Part shown: positions 61,746 to 64,000 of the stretch, in pieces
Layout: every line of letters begins with the position of its first letter
Numbering within the stretch: the stretch's first letter is position 1
Assembly: GCF_019916025.1 (NCBI RefSeq)
Contig: NZ_CP079737.1
Coordinates: 1,302,001-1,366,000, forward strand
DNA length: 64,000 bases
Direction of reading: 5' to 3'
DNA from: Paraclostridium bifermentans
GTDB taxonomy: Bacteria; Bacillota; Clostridia; Peptostreptococcales; Peptostreptococcaceae
Translations under genes and position numbers: made by a program
The notes under the pieces: generated by a model
What the model was told of the DNA's origin: nothing
The model's database searches: none
The model's input: the letters and a program-made list of their open reading frames with translations, nothing else

Positions 61746-64000
61746 ATGAAAAGCATATTAAATGATGTTGTATATCTAAATATAGTAACTAGTGGATTAA
61801 ATCCTAATACCTCTGAAATAATAGAAATTGCAGCTATTAAAGTTATAAATAATGAAGTTTTTAAGTTTAATACTTTGATTAAACCTTATGAGGAAGTTCC
61901 TGTAAGTGTATTTGGAACTTGTAAAAACCTTAAGCAAAATGATTTAGATAAGGCACCTACTATATATCAAAGAAGAAATAAATTTATAGATTTTATAAAA
62001 GACTATCCTATAATTTGTCATGATTTAAAATCAAAAAAGTGCTTCTTAGATAAATATATTTTTGAAAATAAAAGATTAAAAAATGAACTTTTAGATTCTA
62101 TGCAGCTAGCTATTATTTTAGAGCCGTTTCATATAAATTATGAACTTAACTATCTTATAAATAAAGTTACAGATATTAATAAACAGGTAAATAATAGAGC
62201 ATTAAACGATGTTTTACTAAATATACAATTAGTAAATGCTCTTTTGATTAGACTTTGGAAGAGTGAGGAGACTAGATTAGATAAACTTTATTTTAATTTA
62301 GAACAATATTTTAAAAGCTCCAATATAAAGTCTTGGGAATGGATTAAATATTTAAAAGAAATAGATGAAAAAAATGAATTTGAACAAAGCGTGTTGTTTG
62401 AAATAAATGAAAAAGATTCCCAAGGAAATAGACATAATGTAAATTTATCAAAATATAAAAACTCATATGAGGATTTGTTAAAATTAAATGAACTTTGGAC
62501 AAACTCTAAAAATTTTAGTTATATATTTAGACCAAAGCAGCATGAATTTACCAAGTTTATAAAAGATGTGTTTAACAGCAAAGAGGATGCACCTAAAATA
62601 GGGTGTATAGAAGCTCCTACAGGAATCGGGAAAAGTGTTGGATATCTAATTCCAGCAATTATGGAGTCTTTTTATAATGGAAAGAAAATTGTTATATCTA
62701 CAGATACAAAAAATTTACAGATGCAACTTATAAACAAAGATATACCTACAGTTTTAAAATCCTTAAACTTACAAAGCAAAATAAATTATGGATGTATGAA
62801 GGGTAAAAATAATTACCTATGTAATAGAAGATTGGAAGAATACAAAAAAAGCGTAGTATTTAAAAGTCAAAGTGAATTACTAGAGTTTTTATATATTCAA
62901 AGGCTAATTGAAAATGGAGAATATGGAGATATAGAGGAAATTCATAACAATGTTAAATCTATTTTCTCTGAAATAGAAGGGTTAATTTTAAGTTTGAGAT
63001 GTGAATCAGATATATGTTACCCAGAAAAGTGTATTGAAAGATGTTTTTATAAAAATAGAATAAAAGAACTGAAAAAAGAACATATAACTGTGATTAACCA
63101 TTCTTTACTTGCAAAATGGCCGTATAAAGAACAAAAGCAATTGGATTATTTAATAATAGATGAAGGTCATAATTTAATGGAAAAAAGTTATGATTTCTTT
63201 ACCTCAGAATGTAATAGTATTTTATTAGATAAATTATTAGATGAATTATACCCTCATAGTGAGATAAATCATAAAAATGTAAGCACTATGGATAAATTTT
63301 ATATTAGTGTTGCGGGAAAACTTCAACTAGATAGTAATATAAAAGCAAAATTGCAAGAAAAAATAACATTAGCTAAGCAAAGTGTAAATAACATACTAAA
63401 CGGATGTGGAAAAACTTTAAAAAGTGGTTTATATGACCATTCTTGGGAAATAAATAGGCAACAAGCTCCACTTAGTAATGTATCTTTTAAAAATAAAGTT
63501 GATATAAGCGGATATATGCGAAGTGAATTTGAAAACATTGTTGTATATTTAAAAGAAATATTAAGATCTTTAAACTATATAATAGATCAATGTGAAAAAG
63601 AAGGAGAAGATGATAGTTATATATTTAATACAATAAGCGCAAAGACAATGGATATAGATTTCAATATATTAACCATTGAAAGCTTTATAGAAAAAAAGTT
63701 AGACAACTATTGTAGGATCATTGATATAAATAATGAATATAAGTACTTTAATATAAGAGTTATTCCTATTGATGTAGCTGAAATGTTTGAAAGTATGTTT
63801 TTAAGTACTGTAAATACAGTTGTTTTTTTATCAGCAACATTAAATATAAATAATAATATGAGTACGTTTAAAAGAACATTGGGATTAGATAAGCATAAGA
63901 CTATAGAAAAAACAATTGAGTCTATATATGATTATAAAGGAAAAACTAAAATTCTAGCAATGGAAAAGTTTCCAAAATACAATGCTTTAAATGATGAATT
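61746..64000 (+). CDS. DinG-family helicase with degenerate N-terminal exonuclease domain, 5' part
   Basis: 751 codons are visible; the frame runs off the right edge. GGAGGAGGT lies 6 nt before the ATG. The N-terminal domain (1-165) has a DnaQ exonuclease fold, but the catalytic DxE motif reads LNIVTSGL (Asn and Val) and the other two Exo motifs have also lost most acids. The helicase has Walker A EAPTGIGKSVGYLIP, Fe-S cysteines (YLCNRR, then CESDICYPEKCIERCF) and a DEGH box (LIIDEGHN). DinG-type enzymes unwind DNA 5' to 3' and resolve R-loops or G-quadruplexes. Likely a DinG paralogue with a structural, not nucleolytic, N-domain. Confidence 0.85.
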   Translation, partial: MKSILNDVVYLNIVTSGLNPNTSEIIEIAAIKVINNEVFKFNTLIKPYEEVPVSVFGTCKNLKQNDLDKAPTIYQRRNKFIDFIKDYPIICHDLKSKKCFLDKYIFENKRLKNELLDSMQLAIILEPFHINYELNYLINKVTDINKQVNNRALNDVLLNIQLVNALLIRLWKSEETRLDKLYFNLEQYFKSSNIKSWEWIKYLKEIDEKNEFEQSVLFEINEKDSQGNRHNVNLSKYKNSYEDLLKLNELWTNSKNFSYIFRPKQHEFTKFIKDVFNSKEDAPKIGCIEAPTGIGKSVGYLIPAIMESFYNGKKIVISTDTKNLQMQLINKDIPTVLKSLNLQSKINYGCMKGKNNYLCNRRLEEYKKSVVFKSQSELLEFLYIQRLIENGEYGDIEEIHNNVKSIFSEIEGLILSLRCESDICYPEKCIERCFYKNRIKELKKEHITVINHSLLAKWPYKEQKQLDYLIIDEGHNLMEKSYDFFTSECNSILLDKLLDELYPHSEINHKNVSTMDKFYISVAGKLQLDSNIKAKLQEKITLAKQSVNNILNGCGKTLKSGLYDHSWEINRQQAPLSNVSFKNKVDISGYMRSEFENIVVYLKEILRSLNYIIDQCEKEGEDDSYIFNTISAKTMDIDFNILTIESFIEKKLDNYCRIIDINNEYKYFNIRVIPIDVAEMFESMFLSTVNTVVFLSATLNINNNMSTFKRTLGLDKHKTIEKTIESIYDYKGKTKILAMEKFPKYNALNDE

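Overview
The window is an AT-rich, low-GC Gram-positive chromosome segment. Genes are dense, mostly on the + strand, and carry strong AGGAGG-type ribosome binding sites, occasional TTG/GTG starts and heavy use of ATA/AGA/TTA codons. The gene set (class III fructose-bisphosphatase, MurJ, TrmK-Nif3 pair, AsnB, ABC-F protein, DUF4438, DegV, HsmA-family protein, Fe-S proteins) points to an anaerobic clostridium, most likely Peptostreptococcaceae (Paraclostridium, Paeniclostridium or Romboutsia type). That placement is inference from gene content and base composition. I saw no rRNA, tRNA, CRISPR array, phage module or insertion sequence.

Layout. 1-7.2 kb: end of trmK, nif3, two zinc-ribbon proteins, murJ and fbp. 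7.2-9.6 kb: divergent alanine/sodium symporter and a PTS IIA protein. 9.7-11.6 kb: an odd accessory cluster of an 82-aa Ser/Asn/Tyr repeat protein behind a 19-bp hairpin, a small protein kinase starting in frame immediately after its stop codon, an unknown protein and a 43-aa peptide. 11.7-14.8 kb: bioB-bioD-bioA behind a candidate BirA operator, without bioF. 14.8-22.5 kb: cyclophilin, Ssb, nitroreductase, a PLP lyase, a DEAD-box helicase, small membrane/exported proteins, an amidase-SPOR protein and a ferredoxin. 22.6-30.6 kb: an orphan propeller histidine kinase, then a MarR regulator divergent from a heterodimeric ABC exporter. 30.6-36.3 kb: cold-shock protein, AsnB and a two-component system with an anchored propeller protein. 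36.3-41.8 kb: VTT membrane protein, DUF4438, Tpx, two uncharacterised proteins and a double Fe-S protein.

42-48 kb: an NMT1-type ABC importer (- strand), a TIM-barrel protein and an ABC-F ATPase with a terminator in its leader. 48-51.7 kb: a small protein and a PLD-nuclease/SF2 helicase/DUF3427 protein split by an in-frame TGA. 51.8-57.9 kb: prfC, a cysteine-cluster protein, a phosphoesterase with a GNPD motif in place of GNHD, a small siroheme-reductase-like protein divergent from marR across a 24-bp inverted repeat, and an HsmA-family gene with an 18-bp palindrome in its leader. 57.9-59.6 kb: an OppA-type lipoprotein whose two halves are in swapped order (apparent circular permutation), with its ribosome binding site inside a 19-bp hairpin. 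59.6-64 kb: a small unknown protein, TetR, DegV and a DinG-like helicase running off the right edge.

The observations most worth following are the circularly permuted OppA, the Ser/Asn/Tyr repeat protein-kinase cluster, the interrupted helicase, and several strong operator-like palindromes next to MarR and TetR genes.
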